This document shows, piece after piece, positions 20,751 through 32,910 of a stretch of 64,000 nucleotides of DNA. The notes under the pieces are model-generated. The model was given only the letters and a program-made list of their open reading frames with translations, was not told where the DNA came from and made no database searches. The translations under genes and the position numbers were made by a program. How positions within the stretch are numbered: the first letter of the stretch is position 1; the number at the start of each line of letters is the position of its first letter. The stretch is taken from contig JAOCPU010000087.1 of NCBI GenBank assembly GCA_035772785.1, positions 17,056 through 81,055 on the forward strand. Reading direction: 5' to 3'. The DNA is from Phlebiopsis flavidoalba. Taxonomy: Eukaryota > Basidiomycota > Agaricomycetes > Polyporales > Phanerochaetaceae.

Positions 20751-23700
20751 TTATGTACACCCCGCGATGTCGTTATTGCTGTCGAGCAGCGACATGTAGT
20801 CCCTATGTCGTCTTATCGAGTTGTAAGCGCCCCTTATGTTCACACATTTAGCGCATTTCCGCCACCTCATCCCACCCACTTCACCCAACACCCGCTCGAC
20901 CTCACTGAACTCAAGATTCAGCACGACCCTCCGATCGTCCCTCATGCTTGCGGATCGCAAGCGGACCCCATCCTCACACAAACACTGCGCGCGACGCAGC
21001 CAGCGAATCAAGCACCATCGCAAGATCCTCGCGCGTCGGGCGATGCGTCGCCGCCGCGTCGTCCGCAAGCACAGGCACATGTAGCGTATGCATGGTGATT
21101 GCCGCACATCCCCCCAGCGCACCTCCTGGACGCCCTCGCGCTTCACGACGCGCAGTAGCGCCGCGAGCAGCAGGCGTTCGTGGAACGGCAGTTCGCGCAG
21201 GTATGCGGCCGTCGGACTGTTCTGCATGTCCTGGATAACGCGCTTGACGTCGTCTGTGCGCGCGGTCCGACGAGTAGGTTCGACGAGCCTCAACAGCACG
21301 TCTAGTGTTCGATTAGCTTGGGCGAAGGAGAGATGAAGTGATGCACGTACCGGCAGATATCGAGCACGCGTCGTGCGTCGCCGCTGATCGAAGAGACTTT
21401 CATTGCGGCGAACTTAATTCCGTCCGGTGCGATAACGTCGGGCGAGTCCTCGGGCAAGTCTGCTTTCGCACTCGTAAGCCTAGCACGGACGATCTGCTCG
21501 AGTTGTGGGGTTGTATATGGCTGGAAGTTAATTCGAACCATGCCTGTAGCGGTGTCAAAATAGGAATGCATGCAAAGCTATAATGAGCATTACCGAGACG
21601 GCTGCGTACACGATACCGCTCATGACACGTTCAGGCAGATCCATCGTGTTTGCGACGGCGAGCACAATAAGCTTTGAGCCCACCAGGGTCGGCCAGTTGA
21701 AGAAGTTGTACACCACATCTTGCTTCGTGGTCATCAGCTGGTCAAGCTCGTCCATCAACACGACGCTAACGGCCGTAGGTTTTCAGCTTCTCCGTGAGCA
21801 TATTTAGAATTCGGTGCTCACCAGGCATGCCTCCGCGGCCCTGAAACCGCCTGCAAAATGCCTGCTCACAGATTCTTCAGCGCCTCCTTGGGACTAATCT
21901 TGAGATGCCCGTCGCGGGGATTGCATCGTGCCCAGAGACCGCCTCCCACAACACCCCATACGCCGCATGCGGATCCGGAATCCGCAGTCCATTGACTTCG
22001 ACGTACGCAAACGGATCCGCCTCGCCCGCGCTCGCCATGCGCTTCAGCTCGCGCACAACCGCATGCACCGTCGCCGTCTTGCCCGTCCCCGGCACACCCG
22101 AGATGTACACCACACCCGCCCGCGCCCTCCGTCAAGCAGCTCCTCCACCGCGCCCAGCACCCGCGCATACTCGCCCTCGCGGCACGGCAGCCGCGTGCCC
22201 TCGCCCACTGGCCGCGCCGCGACGTGCAGCACGTGCATGGCGCGCAGACCACGCGTCCTGCGGGTACGCTCGAGAGCTCGAACTCGTCTTTGCAGCGCCT
22301 GGACCGGGCGGCGGGGGCGCACTGCGAGCCGCTGTTTCTTCGTCCGCGCACGGATTGCAGCTTTCGAGTGTGGGGCCAGGGTGGGGGGGCGCGGCGAGAG
22401 TTTGAGCCGCGCCGTCGTCGAGGCGTTTGCATTACCGACGGCTCCGCCGCGCCCTTTGCGCTTGCGTGGTGTGCGTGGAGAATCGTCGCTTTCGTATTCA
22501 TTCCTTCGCTAGGTGTGGCCGGGCTCCAGTTCGGACTCCGGATGTCCTGCTCTTCCTCTTCCTCTTCGTCATCCTCGGGTGCAAGCGGCTGGGCGTAGTC
22601 TTCGCTTTTGTCGCCTTCGTCTTTCTGATGAGGATGGCAATGCAACCTCTGCTTTGAATCGAGTAGGGACGCGCTGCTGTGCCCGCGGCCGCGGCCTCGA
22701 GGTCGCCCTGAACTCCTTAACCACGTTTGATAGGAGTTTCGGGAATGAAGGAAGGTAGCTCATCCTCCTGCCGCATCTGGCCAACACTGTTCATCTTCGG
22801 AGTCTCCTCTGACTCGTTTAATCCTCACATCGGAGGTATCGCGTGGTCTCTTCCTCTTGGAAGGGGATTCTTCCGGCACCTCATCCTCGCTCTCCTCTGC
22901 GATAGCCCCCAGGTCCCCTCTACTTCGCTTGTATGCACGATTTCGAGGTTTCTTTGGAGTAAAAGGCGTCTCTCCGGGAATCACGTCCCATTGTTCTGTT
23001 TGTTCCCATATGTCCGAGGATATTGGTTTTTGAGTTGAGGAACTTGGTTGCCGAGGCGGATATCAAGGATCTTACGAGGGCGGACGTGCGGAAGGGTCGT
23101 CCCAGTTGAACTCGTAATAAAGATTCCTTCTGGCATGGATAGCATTTACGCAGACAAAAGTGGTGTCTAAAGTTGTTTAATCAGCAGGAACACACAAAGA
23201 GGTTGGAGAATGACACACACCGTCGGGGCGACCAATCCGAAGTTGAACTATGCCGCAAGAACGGTACAGCGACGACGAGAACAACAGGACGTGGGGAAAT
23301 GATGCTCGTCTCGCTCAACTGATAGAAACACCTCATTCTGAGAAGTGGCGGCTTCTCAGAGTCGTATACGACGCGTGAAAGAAGAGTCACGCACCTGGAG
23401 TATATCCCTCGTCTGACGATGTGCGGGCAGCTCAGATTCTCTCGAGAACCAGTGTATCCTGACATCGTCCACTTCGCTTCCCTCTCCGTCGTAGACCTTC
23501 CAGTATGGCACCAGTACACCCGACCCCAGAGGGCTCTGTCTGCCGATCATCGCATTGACCAACACGGTGTCGCCTACGCTTAGAGGTCACCTAGCGATGG
23601 GAGCCTGCTTTTTGCCGCTAGACCTTCTTCGATCTCTGATGCACCGCCATTGCTGCTTGGAGCCTCTGTGGCCGCAGAGAATGACCTATAGAAACGCGTT

Positions 23701-23896
23701 TCAAGGTTGTCGACGATCGTCGAGCTCGGTTCTCTCGAGCTCCTCGAATTGGTCTCCGCTCGAGATCTTTGGCTGGTTCTGTTGGTCGTATGTACACCGC
23801 TTCCCTGTGGTGATGGTAGAAAGCGTTTCGCCACGTCGCAGTCAGGTGAAACTGAGCGGCACGCCGATGCGGGCCGCGGCGTAACGTTGTAGACTT
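20751..23896 (-). CDS. ORC1: Origin recognition complex subunit 1 (ORC1), frame broken
   Basis: ORC1 is the ATP-binding nuclear subunit that marks replication origins. From the N-terminal side the gene shows a BAH domain ([20 protein letters not shown] and [20 protein letters not shown], 23565-23400). A charged Ser/Lys/Arg linker with [10 protein letters not shown] follows (22760-22984). The AAA+ core has Walker [12 protein letters not shown] (about 22070-22105), [17 protein letters not shown], Walker [10 protein letters not shown] (about 21731-21762), and sensor 1 [12 protein letters not shown]. It continues with [20 protein letters not shown] and [12 protein letters not shown] (about 21390). 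The winged-helix end has [19 protein letters not shown] and [16 protein letters not shown]. The start is not fixed: open sequence runs back to an AG at about 23896 without an ATG. At least five frame shifts are needed, odd for an essential gene. Confidence 0.85.
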
Positions 23897-24966
23897 CCTA
23901 CTGGAGCGTTAAGGGTCGGACGCTCGGCCACCCCCTGTTTGAGGACGATGGGCCATAGTGTTGTGATCTGAGTTCATGAGTTCATTGACGCGGCTAATTA
24001 ATCGGGGCGCTTGTGATAACAACTGCGTAAGGATACTCTCTGTTACTCGATCAGCTTGGCATGTGATAGAATAAGTAAGCCACTCTGACATGGTATACAA
24101 GAAACTAGTTCAGCTGAAGTACACGCCACACGTGAATTGCACGTGCCCGTGTTTCCTTGCTCGTCCACAATTCCGTCCACTATGTCCTATCCTGACAAAG
24201 TGAAGGCCTAGCTTCGTTTTTTTTACAAGCTCCAAAAGAGACATGTAATAGCTGCCGGACGGCTGACTTTTTAAGTCCCAGCTTAGGCAATGCAGTGGGT
24301 ACCTGTCAGTGAAGTCAGCTGTCTCCTGACAGGCCACGGCAACTATTTCCTGGCCAAGAGTTCTAACGGCACCTTGAGCGAGACTGTTCGGGTCAATAAT
24401 ACTGCCTCAATAGATTGCACTCAAAAGTCCGCTTGGTCAAGACAATAAACGATCCTCCTGCGCGTCCATCGCCGAGTCACGAGAGCCAGTCTACCTGCAC
24501 TCTGGGAAACCCTGTGGCCGCCGACGACAAATCACACGACAATTCACCAAGTGGACGCTCTGCTGGCGAGACACGGTCACTATGTACGGGCTCCTCGGTA
24601 TGGCACCTCGCGAACACATCCAATAAACCGCCTCAATTAGCAGCCCAACATGTACGAGTCCCGGTTGTGATATTCCAATGACCTAGCATAAGATAACGAA
24701 TTCGGAAGTGCGCAGACCCTAAACCCACACAGGTTTGTACTTTCTTGCAGTACGCCGAGAGTCCGGACCCCTACGCCCATGCATAAAGATGTATGCGCGC
24801 AGGCCCACCGCGCACAATACGTGTCACGCTTTACTCGTGTGCTTACTGGAAGTTCTGCGACACCTGCACTCATTCATCACAACAGCTCAACCTCCGCACG
24901 CATCATCTCCCGCGCCGAGCTCGGCGGCTTTAGCCTACTCAGCCTTGCTCCCCTCAAAGCCCGCTC
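23897..24966. other. No recognisable gene
   Basis: Short open frames on both strands without family resemblance. An upstream ORC1 exon could lie at the start of this interval. Confidence 0.35.
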
Positions 24967-25191
24967 CTACAGCCGCTCGCAGAAGATAGCCTCGACGTTC
25001 TGCAGGTCGTACTCAGGGGATGCTTCGGAGGGCGACCTGCGTTCGCGCGTGGTAAGTGCGGGGTTAACGATGTCGAGGCTTTGCGCGACGCGGACAAGGC
25101 ACAGTCGCGCCAACGGTGCGGAGGACATGGGAGCATCATTTTGCAGACGAAGAGACGAGCGCGGAGACGCCAATGTAGGCATAATAAACAA
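24967..25191 (-). CDS. Possible 3' exon of an unrecognised gene
   Basis: One minus-strand frame is open for about 75 codons and has protein-like composition (RLCLVRVAQSLDIVNPAL, then DLQNVEAIFCERL) before a stop. It reads like the helical C-terminus of a conserved protein, but I cannot name the family and see no start. Confidence 0.3.
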   Translation of the reverse strand: MFIMPTLASPRSSLRLQNDAPMSSAPLARLCLVRVAQSLDIVNPALTTRERRSPSEASPEYDLQNVEAIFCERL

Positions 25192-25618
25192 TGGTTATCT
25201 TATCCTATGTTCTGTTTTGATTTCCACGGTCACTGTTGTAAGGCATAAAACAGTTTGCCCACCATTCCCGTTTCTGTGTGTGAGTCTTTACAAAGACTCT
25301 GAGTATCTCATTAACCTCCAGTTCCCCTTCCAGGCTACTTGCATACCATCCGCTCCGTGACGTAGAGTCACAACCGAGGATGACTGGAGACTTGCGTCGC
25401 GCATGTAGAGCAGTTATGCCCCGACCGATAGCCGGGTCTCAACGAGAGCACCCACAACTTCCAGCGCTCTAGAAAGCAATCCCGCGCGCACGTGAATCCA
25501 TCCACGTGAGCCTGTGAGGCGTGTGTTCACTCTGGAATCTATAAGTGTAAGTGGCCACATCCATCGCTAAACACGTACTAGCTAGCAGTTTGAAGCAATG
25601 AGCTCCCAGATCCCAGCT

Positions 25619-26720
25619 TCAAATGAGGTGTGTCCACGGCTGCCAAAGGTGGTTTCCCAAAACCACAAACTCAAGCGATGTAGCAAATGCCAGTGAGTCA
25701 ATCATCTCATGCTGATGCAAGTAGATCGCGGCCCTAATAGCGTCGAAAGAAGGGCCAAGTAGCTTGCTCCAGGGATTGTCAGAAGACCGCTTGGCACTCA
25801 GGAGCACAAGTTCTTCTGCATATCGATGATTCTATCGCGCGAAGACACATCCATTATGGTGTGCGTTCCCTATGGCTTAGCGACATCGATGAACTCGACA
25901 AACGTACACCAAATGGTCCACTTTACGTAGGCTGCGGACAGTACGATCATCCCCCGCACACGCGTCACTCGGGATGATGGCATGAATTTCCAGAACAACC
26001 CGGTAGGGGCCGACTCCAGACACACGGGTATGCGTAACATCCAGGGGGGGGGGGGGGGGGGGGGAATTTTTGTCAAGCTCCATAACTCATGGGCCATTTG
26101 TAGCGTCGTACATTGAGGCTATGAATTCCGACGTCCTCGCTCGCTCTAGCAGGGACGCTCCACCGTCTTTTCCGCCGTACAGGGGTTGGGTTCAAGGCAT
26201 TGTAACCTCTCCTGCAGGGGGCGCGGCTTACACAACATCAGGTCACCTCCACGCAAAATCCTTCCTCTCACGGAACTGGATCCATGGATCGAAGAGCTAT
26301 CCATACGACCCCAGGGGGTTGAAGAAATCTTGTGTGGATCTTATACTCAAGTGTGGAGCATATTTGTTCGCGCTACACAGCGCTCCATGAGGAAACACCG
26401 CAATACCTTCTGCGTTGCTGCGGGGACAAGGGGCGGGCCCCAGTTGCGCACGATATATCGAGATGTGGGCGAAGAGGACCTGCAAAACATCAGGGTCGAG
26501 AGCGGCGAGACCGATAAAACTTGACGAGAGGTTTGCCATATGCCGTCGAATCCAAAAGGTGAAATGTTAAGTCTCGACATTTCGTCTCCTTCCGAGGACA
26601 AAGCAATAGGATCAGATCTGACCTGCTCCGGCACAGATTCTGAGCCTGGACTTATCCCATTTGCGTATCCGAAGGACGGACTGCTTACTGGTTACCATCC
26701 ATCTAACCCCGTCCATACAT
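25619..26720 (-). CDS. Possible unrecognised gene, minus strand
   Basis: Successive minus-strand segments have coding-like composition. A Ser/Gly/Glu-rich stretch containing EGDEMSRLNISPFGFDGIWQ lies near 26530-26700. LSSSFIGLAALDPDVLQVLF lies near 26480-26530. A last segment, AEELVLLSAKRSSDNPWSK to LWQPWTHLI, ends at 25619. A 21-base G run at 26044 lies between them. Frames do not join without corrections. It could be one multi-exon gene or unrelated open frames. Confidence 0.25.
26044..26064. repeat. Poly-G run of 21
   Basis: Uninterrupted G tract followed by AATTTTTG; the longest homopolymer in the window. Confidence 0.9.
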
Positions 26721-27610
26721 GCGTCACTTTGACACTTACGCGTGAGGGAATCTGAATGTCAATCCAGAATCACGTGCACCGTGTCTGAATGCTTGGCTGA
26801 CAATGGAATTGTGATTTGCCCTCCTAGTTTGTCTCAAATGATTTCCTGAAACGTCCCATTATTGAATATCGAACGGCGACGACATGAGGTGGTCTTCAAT
26901 TGGTTTCAGTGAATGTAGTGTATCACTGATCACTTAGGTTGTCGCTCCTGAGAGAGGGCGACGTTAATTGCTTCCTCGCCAGTGTCGTGGGGCATGGATT
27001 CGGTCTAGCTTTAAGGATCTTTTGGTAATCTAAGGGGACTGGTGGTGATGCAGATTAGATGCACTGCCTGGGTTATTGTCTTTGTTGGGCTGCCTAAGTA
27101 ATTAACATTACTGACCGAATAACGGATTGGATAAGAACACCGATAGTTAGGAATCAGGGAACAAAACGCCAACCCTGGGAGACTTAATTCTCGTGAACGA
27201 TCAACCTGGTTTCTTCGAGCACACGGCCAATGGTTTCGCTCGGAGGTACGCCACGATATCCGCACTCAGAGAGAGGTCCTGCGAATTGCCTGTAGCACAT
27301 GGGATTACCGCCCTCCAAACTAGAGGGACTTTGCGGCTCATGGCCTGTGAGTCAAATTGTTAGCGATTTCTTCGACGAGCATAGGAGGCTGAAAAAAATC
27401 AGAGATTCTGGCACAGGCGAGAGCAATAGTATCCCTGCTCTCGAGAATGTCAAAAGACTGCCTGGCCACACCAATAGAACAGATATGCGCTAGTAGACTT
27501 ACCCAGGAAGGTAAGGAGGACTATATCCAACGAGGAGACCTCTAGGGCGGCACGACCACATACGTAGTACAGGGCCATGGCTAGATGGTATGGTCTTGTT
27601 GCTAATACAG

Positions 27611-27772
27611 GATCGTTCTTACACCCTTCATATGGTTGGCATGGATTTCCTCGAAAACCTACCCCTATTAGACCAACATCACAACCCATTGTGTATCGTG
27701 ACAATGACATATTATAAACTGCCGCATACACCACCCAGCCACGGACTTCCACAGGTTCCTTCATTGCTCTAG
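27611..27772 (+). mobile_element. Possible Ty3/Gypsy integrase fragment, decayed
   Basis: One + frame reads VGMDFLENLPLLDQHHNPLC followed by a Tyr-Lys-Leu-Pro-His segment. Gypsy-type integrases carry a similar block (GMDF, two Pro residues, a loop, then a short hydrophobic strand and an R/K-L...H-x-I-P segment). The usual Asp-Arg-Leu is replaced, and no reverse transcriptase, RNase H or terminal repeat was found nearby. It may be an old remnant or a chance likeness. Confidence 0.3.
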
Positions 27773-30563
27773 CCTAGTCAGTGTCTTTCTCGAAGGCCGG
27801 GCTGTTCTGTAGTTTTCGCTTTTCGACTGCTAAGACCAGCGCTTCGGTCGCCCTCAGAGTATGTGAAATGTTCCCCTCAACTGGGTACACATGACGAACA
27901 TAATTATTCACTCGCTTAAAATTAGCTCATTTCCGCAAGAGATTCATGTCCCCTCCTTTGTGTAGTCTGTGAAACAAACCTTGATGGGCTGGCGTCGATG
28001 CTACCATATACACAACACTGAGTATCTATGAGTATTCCCAATAGAGCTACAGGGGTGTGTGATCAATGCTGCGGCGGCCTTCGGTCGGGAAAGTGGTGGG
28101 TTTCTACGTCGGGTCCGTTGACACAGATGCGCGAGGCATAACCTGTCGAAGAGCTCAGGCTTGCAAAACATCGTTGTGGGGCGTCGCCTTTACAGACAAT
28201 CATCGAGCGTCGGTGTCGGTAATGGGGTTCCAGTGAAAGTGTTTTGTCATAATCCAATGTTTTATCTACTTCCAAGGCAGCTTCACGTCGCTAATCACTG
28301 TCAGGACTCGACCCAAACTCAATTTTTTTCACAGTTCTGCACACGTGAGACGTACCCTCAGCATACGAGAAACGGTATCCGCCCCACTCATCCCACATCC
28401 GGTGGGGTTAATTGTTTCAACCCAAATCCCAAAGCCCGCACCTTTTCGTCTCCGTATATCTCTCGCGCCGCGTCCGTGGGGCTCTAATACGACGTTCCCC
28501 AGAGTCGGTTGCTTGCATTCGCGCCGCCGCGTCCCACGTTTGTTGGTTGTCCAATAGCGCCTCGCTGCGGAGCCGAAGTGAAGCTTTACGCAGTTCTCTG
28601 GTAGCGACGAATTTTTGCGTTGTCCATCGATTCCCGGCGCGGACGTGGGTTGGGGTGTTGGACTTCCTCAGTCACAAAAGGTGGAACGGGCTAACACATC
28701 TAGTTGCGCTTGTCTAGAAGCAGCAAACCGGTATTCAATGGTCTGAGTCCATATAGCGAATATAAGCTCACTTCCATTTTGCACCCACAGTTATCGTGTA
28801 GGTTTGCTTGAGGTGAGCCCCACCAACATTCGCGGGCCACCGAGCCTAAACACAGGTAAGGATTATCGTCTCTTCTCTCGTTCTGTGGCGAGTCGGGCGG
28901 TGACACAGATGTGTATGTCTTTCGTCCCGCGAGGGGCCGTCACATTCGCAGGCCGATGTTTTCCTCTCTTCTAGCGAGAGGCTGAGGTCCGGCATAGAGT
29001 TCGCGCTCAGAGATGCACAACGGCGCCTCCATGCGAGACTCATCGTCGCTGTACGCAGCGTGCGCTCACTTTCCGACCTTCACGAGCCCGCCACAAGGAC
29101 GAGAATGTGTAACGCGCGACGCCACCCCGTGGGCCGCGCAGCATCAACGCTTGCCAGGAACGCGTAATTTCGCCAGTATAGAGCTTTCGAAATGTCACGC
29201 TGCATGACAATCACCACTCGGCGCACCACTAACCTTGTGTACGGGACCGTAGCCACGTCTGGCACTTCGGCGTTGGAAGTGCATAACTGCCCAGCCACGT
29301 GGAGATGGATATTTTTCTATTTGGGCAGTGCAGCGTCAGAGGTACGTCGATGGTCATTCAGGGGAACGCCACGAATCTCACCTCAGCAGCCACCGGTCCC
29401 GAAGTCCGATGAGCGAGGCCATACCGTTTTAGACTCTGAACACTTGAATCTTTACTGTTTTTCGGCACGCGTATTTACTACATCTAGCTACCAAACTCTT
29501 ATCACGTAGACAGATTGTTTTTCACTCGATATCTGGGGGGGAGCATTGCATTGCGAATATTCCATTCATTCATCCATTGATGAGGAGCGGTCTGGGGTTA
29601 CCATGGCACAGATAGGGAACGTTTGTTAGGGCATTAACCGCGTGCTACTAACTCTTCCAATACAGCGCGAGAGATCACCACAGCAAACGTGAAACTTCTT
29701 TGGTTGCACCAGCCCACCGAGGAGCGGCTTACGAAAAAGCATATTGTGTCTAAAACCGGTCGACCGGTGCAACAATTGCGAAAGCGCTTGTCTAGGCACG
29801 TCACGTCTCAGGAGCAGTGTACGATGGCTTGACAGTGTCACTTGATATGTCTTAGTACGTCCTGCTGAGCCGTGGTTTCACAGGTAATACCGTGACATAG
29901 CTCCTGTGATAAGCTAGATCTGCATACCAATGTAGATGTCAGCGCAACCACGCGTCGTTGTCGAACTGACAATGGCGATCCTTGCACACAGCTCTGTGCA
30001 CTGAAGACGCCGTATGAAACGCAAGGCAGCTCTGGAATTCCTGACCTCGTAGGTACGACGATCACTCAAAGAGATCACTCGAATCGCTGCGTACTGGTCT
30101 GCGCCTACCGATTGTTTGAGTTTGGAACGTCGATTATGCCTATGCGACTCAAACATCTGTGCCCAACTTTGCACTCCATGTGACCAGGACGTCAACGACC
30201 TAATGTCACGTCACATGGATGTATTGGTGGACTAGCTCGGATGACAAGGGTTGCGTGACTATGTTCACTGCTAAGTAATCGTATATGTTAGACTGTTATG
30301 TCTTGAAGAGTGGCACAAATGTCGAGGGCTGGCAGACTGGCACGAGGACCGTTGAAAAAACACATACCGTGCTGCGTCAAGGTAGTGCTGATGGAATCTA
30401 CACCAAATGCGTTGAGACCTGATGCTGACACCGGATAATAACCTCTCGATGATGCACGATGTACACTTGCTGTGTACAGCTAACTTGGCAGGGTTTGTGT
30501 AATCATTTCCACGCGCTACCGGAGGACCTCAGATTCTAGTGTGCCATCGAGGTGAACCACCGT

Positions 30564-30818
30564 ATGACCAAGAAATATCGACGCTTCCTTGTTATTCGAG
30601 AGCAACTTGACAGCTGCAAGAAGAAACATCTCGCACATAGCCTCTGTGATACGTTTCTAGATTGTTTCTTGTGGTGCGGCCATCCTGGCATACATCCGGA
30701 AACCTGTGGGGTGGTATTCAGATCCGAAGAGGGCTTACAGCGGTTAGATGTAATCGAAGTGGACAAGTCTAGCAGTCGACAGGTTCCAACGCGCGAGGAC
30801 GTGGTCACAGACAATTGA
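30564..30818 (+). CDS. Small hypothetical protein
   Basis: ATG at 30564 opens an intact 84-codon frame beginning MTKKYRRFLVIREQLDSCKK and rich in Cys, His and charged residues. No family recognised and no promoter signal. In a window with frequent frame breaks an intact frame is mildly notable, but chance is possible. Confidence 0.2.
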   Translation: MTKKYRRFLVIREQLDSCKKKHLAHSLCDTFLDCFLWCGHPGIHPETCGVVFRSEEGLQRLDVIEVDKSSSRQVPTREDVVTDN

Positions 30819-32910
30819 GAGAATATGATAGCAGTATGGCAGTCAAAAAAAAAAAAAAAAAAGACGCTTAGGCTTCCCTAGTGACGTTTTCGATGCCCTG
30901 TCTGTAATGTTGTCCAGAAGCACACTGTCTACAATGAATGTGCAGAGCTTCGAGGGCAGTCTGGCAATGAGTGCGGTGCAGCATCTCCTGGACTTCTCGT
31001 CCGCGAGAGCACAGCTGTATGGCGGGAATACTATGTATCTATGTGGACCGACAGCACACGATGGTGGAGATGGCGTATGCCGGTCTGGCACAAGTGCGCC
31101 AGACTAAGGATCTGATCCCGAAGGCGCGTGGGGTTCGCAATCCCACGCGGGAATGTATATGCTAGACATGCATTTACTTGGGGGGGTTTGGTCTTTTTGG
31201 TGGGGGGGGTGTGCGTGCTGTTACAGCGATTCGGCTCTTGTCATTTAGGGTCCTGTCGAAACAGTGTTGACAGTTTCAATGGTACCTTAGTGGATTTATA
31301 GTTGCAAAACAGCGAATGATGCTCTACGAGGGGCTGGCGGTAGGCCCATCTGTAGGATGAAGCCTCACTTTAGCGGCAAGTTAGCAAAAGCGCACACTCT
31401 CTCGTCATACGCCCCAATGAATTCTGAGACCCTTCACCGGCCGCCCAGAGGTGAGCTTTTCTTTCAGGAGAATCTTCAACACGGCCGGCGTATCCTCTTG
31501 CTTGACTTCGTCTTATCCTCGCACCTCCCGCCACCGTGATGAATGTCTCCCAACCCCCAGGAAGAGCGTGCGTACTATGGGCCGTCGTATGACAAGGTTC
31601 ACCTGTAACACATTAGGCCCACGACAATCCCCGCTTCCCATGCTTCGATACTCTCCTCCTCAAGGCTCATAAGGGCGCATGAGAGGGACATAAAACTCCG
31701 GCCCGTTCTAAGACAAAACCATTGTAGAGCTAGACAAAAAACCCGTTGAGACTCGTCGACACATGGAAGCATTTGGTCTACCGAAAGCATTTCCGCGAAC
31801 CGATCGCGTGGTTTTGTCTCGGGTAGTCAAACTCCATATAAACAGACGCTGCTGCGGTACGTGACAAAGTCAGTGGATGGTGTTATACAATCAAGTCAGA
31901 GCCCTGACATGTGTGTAGCACAGCCTATCGGATGGGGGGGGAAGGGTGGTTCAGCCAGGTCCATGGCTAATATTGCAAACTCGAACAGCGTGCCGCGCAC
32001 ACAACCGCGAGCCACTTGGTCAGTCCCTTCATGTCGCCCGCCAAGTCAGGGTTTCTGGTCACACTGCATACGCAAACGACGGGATCCCTATGATGCAAGT
32101 CAGGCTTGTGTATCCGCCATGATTTCGTTGACATTCCCTTTGAGGTCAATACAGTATCGCGAGGCTATGGTAGTAGAGAGTTATTGTCTCGGACTTTGTC
32201 GTGTGGTCAGCGGCTGGAAATGTGGAGACCCCAAGCCGACGTCCTCGTAGTACTATAGCCATCTGTTAAGTGATTTGTACGAGTTATCCCACCGACTCAG
32301 TTGCAGTGCAAGGTATTTATTAGCAAAGCACGTCATCTGATTCTGCTGGAAGGGGACTCACGCCGTAGCGGAAATCTTCGTTGCGACATCACACACATAC
32401 TGTCTGGCATATGATAAACTAATGGTATCTGGGTGTGTATTCGAAAGCTGCCACGTGCGCCTGACCGAGGACTACTACGCCGCGTCAATTATGAGGTTGC
32501 AATTATACTTGAGTCGAGGGGCGAGTTCCAATGCGGCCGCAGGCGTACAGAGAAGCGTTCCAGGGTAAGATGTCGGATATCGTTGAAGTTATTTGATAGA
32601 ACAAGACAAGGGTTCATTCTTTGCTAGACAGTGGCTGTAATACTCTCTCTATCTATGTTAGTGCGATCAGTGGTTGGGCTCTGGTGTGATAGAACGTTGA
32701 TGTGTAATCAGATCGTATTATTAGAACTCTTGAGTACAAGGCACTACCATTTCGATAGCTTGTATCCTATAGTAGCTGTGCTGATGTCAGGTGTTGCATG
32801 GTGTACGAGTGGTTTCTGCGTGTAACGTGTGTAAGAATGAAATTGTGCAAGGTCGCGTATTGTGCATGTGCAGTTGAATGTCCGTAAACGAATGATTGCC
32901 AAGGCAAGCA

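Larger units (their letters stand above)
26721..32910. other. Gene-poor 6 kb stretch
   Basis: Balanced base composition, many short open frames, no sustained coding signal and no clear transposon termini. Listed separately are a possible integrase fragment (27611) and a small open frame (30564). A run of 19 A at 30845-30863 stands alone. Confidence 0.4.

Noticed and set aside
23834..23836. ORC1 start at 23834
   Set aside because: The codon there is GTG and the frame stays open upstream, so it is not a supported start.
30845..30863. Poly-A run as a retroposon tail
   Set aside because: No target duplication, no upstream RNA-derived body and no pol III promoter were found; it may be a simple run.
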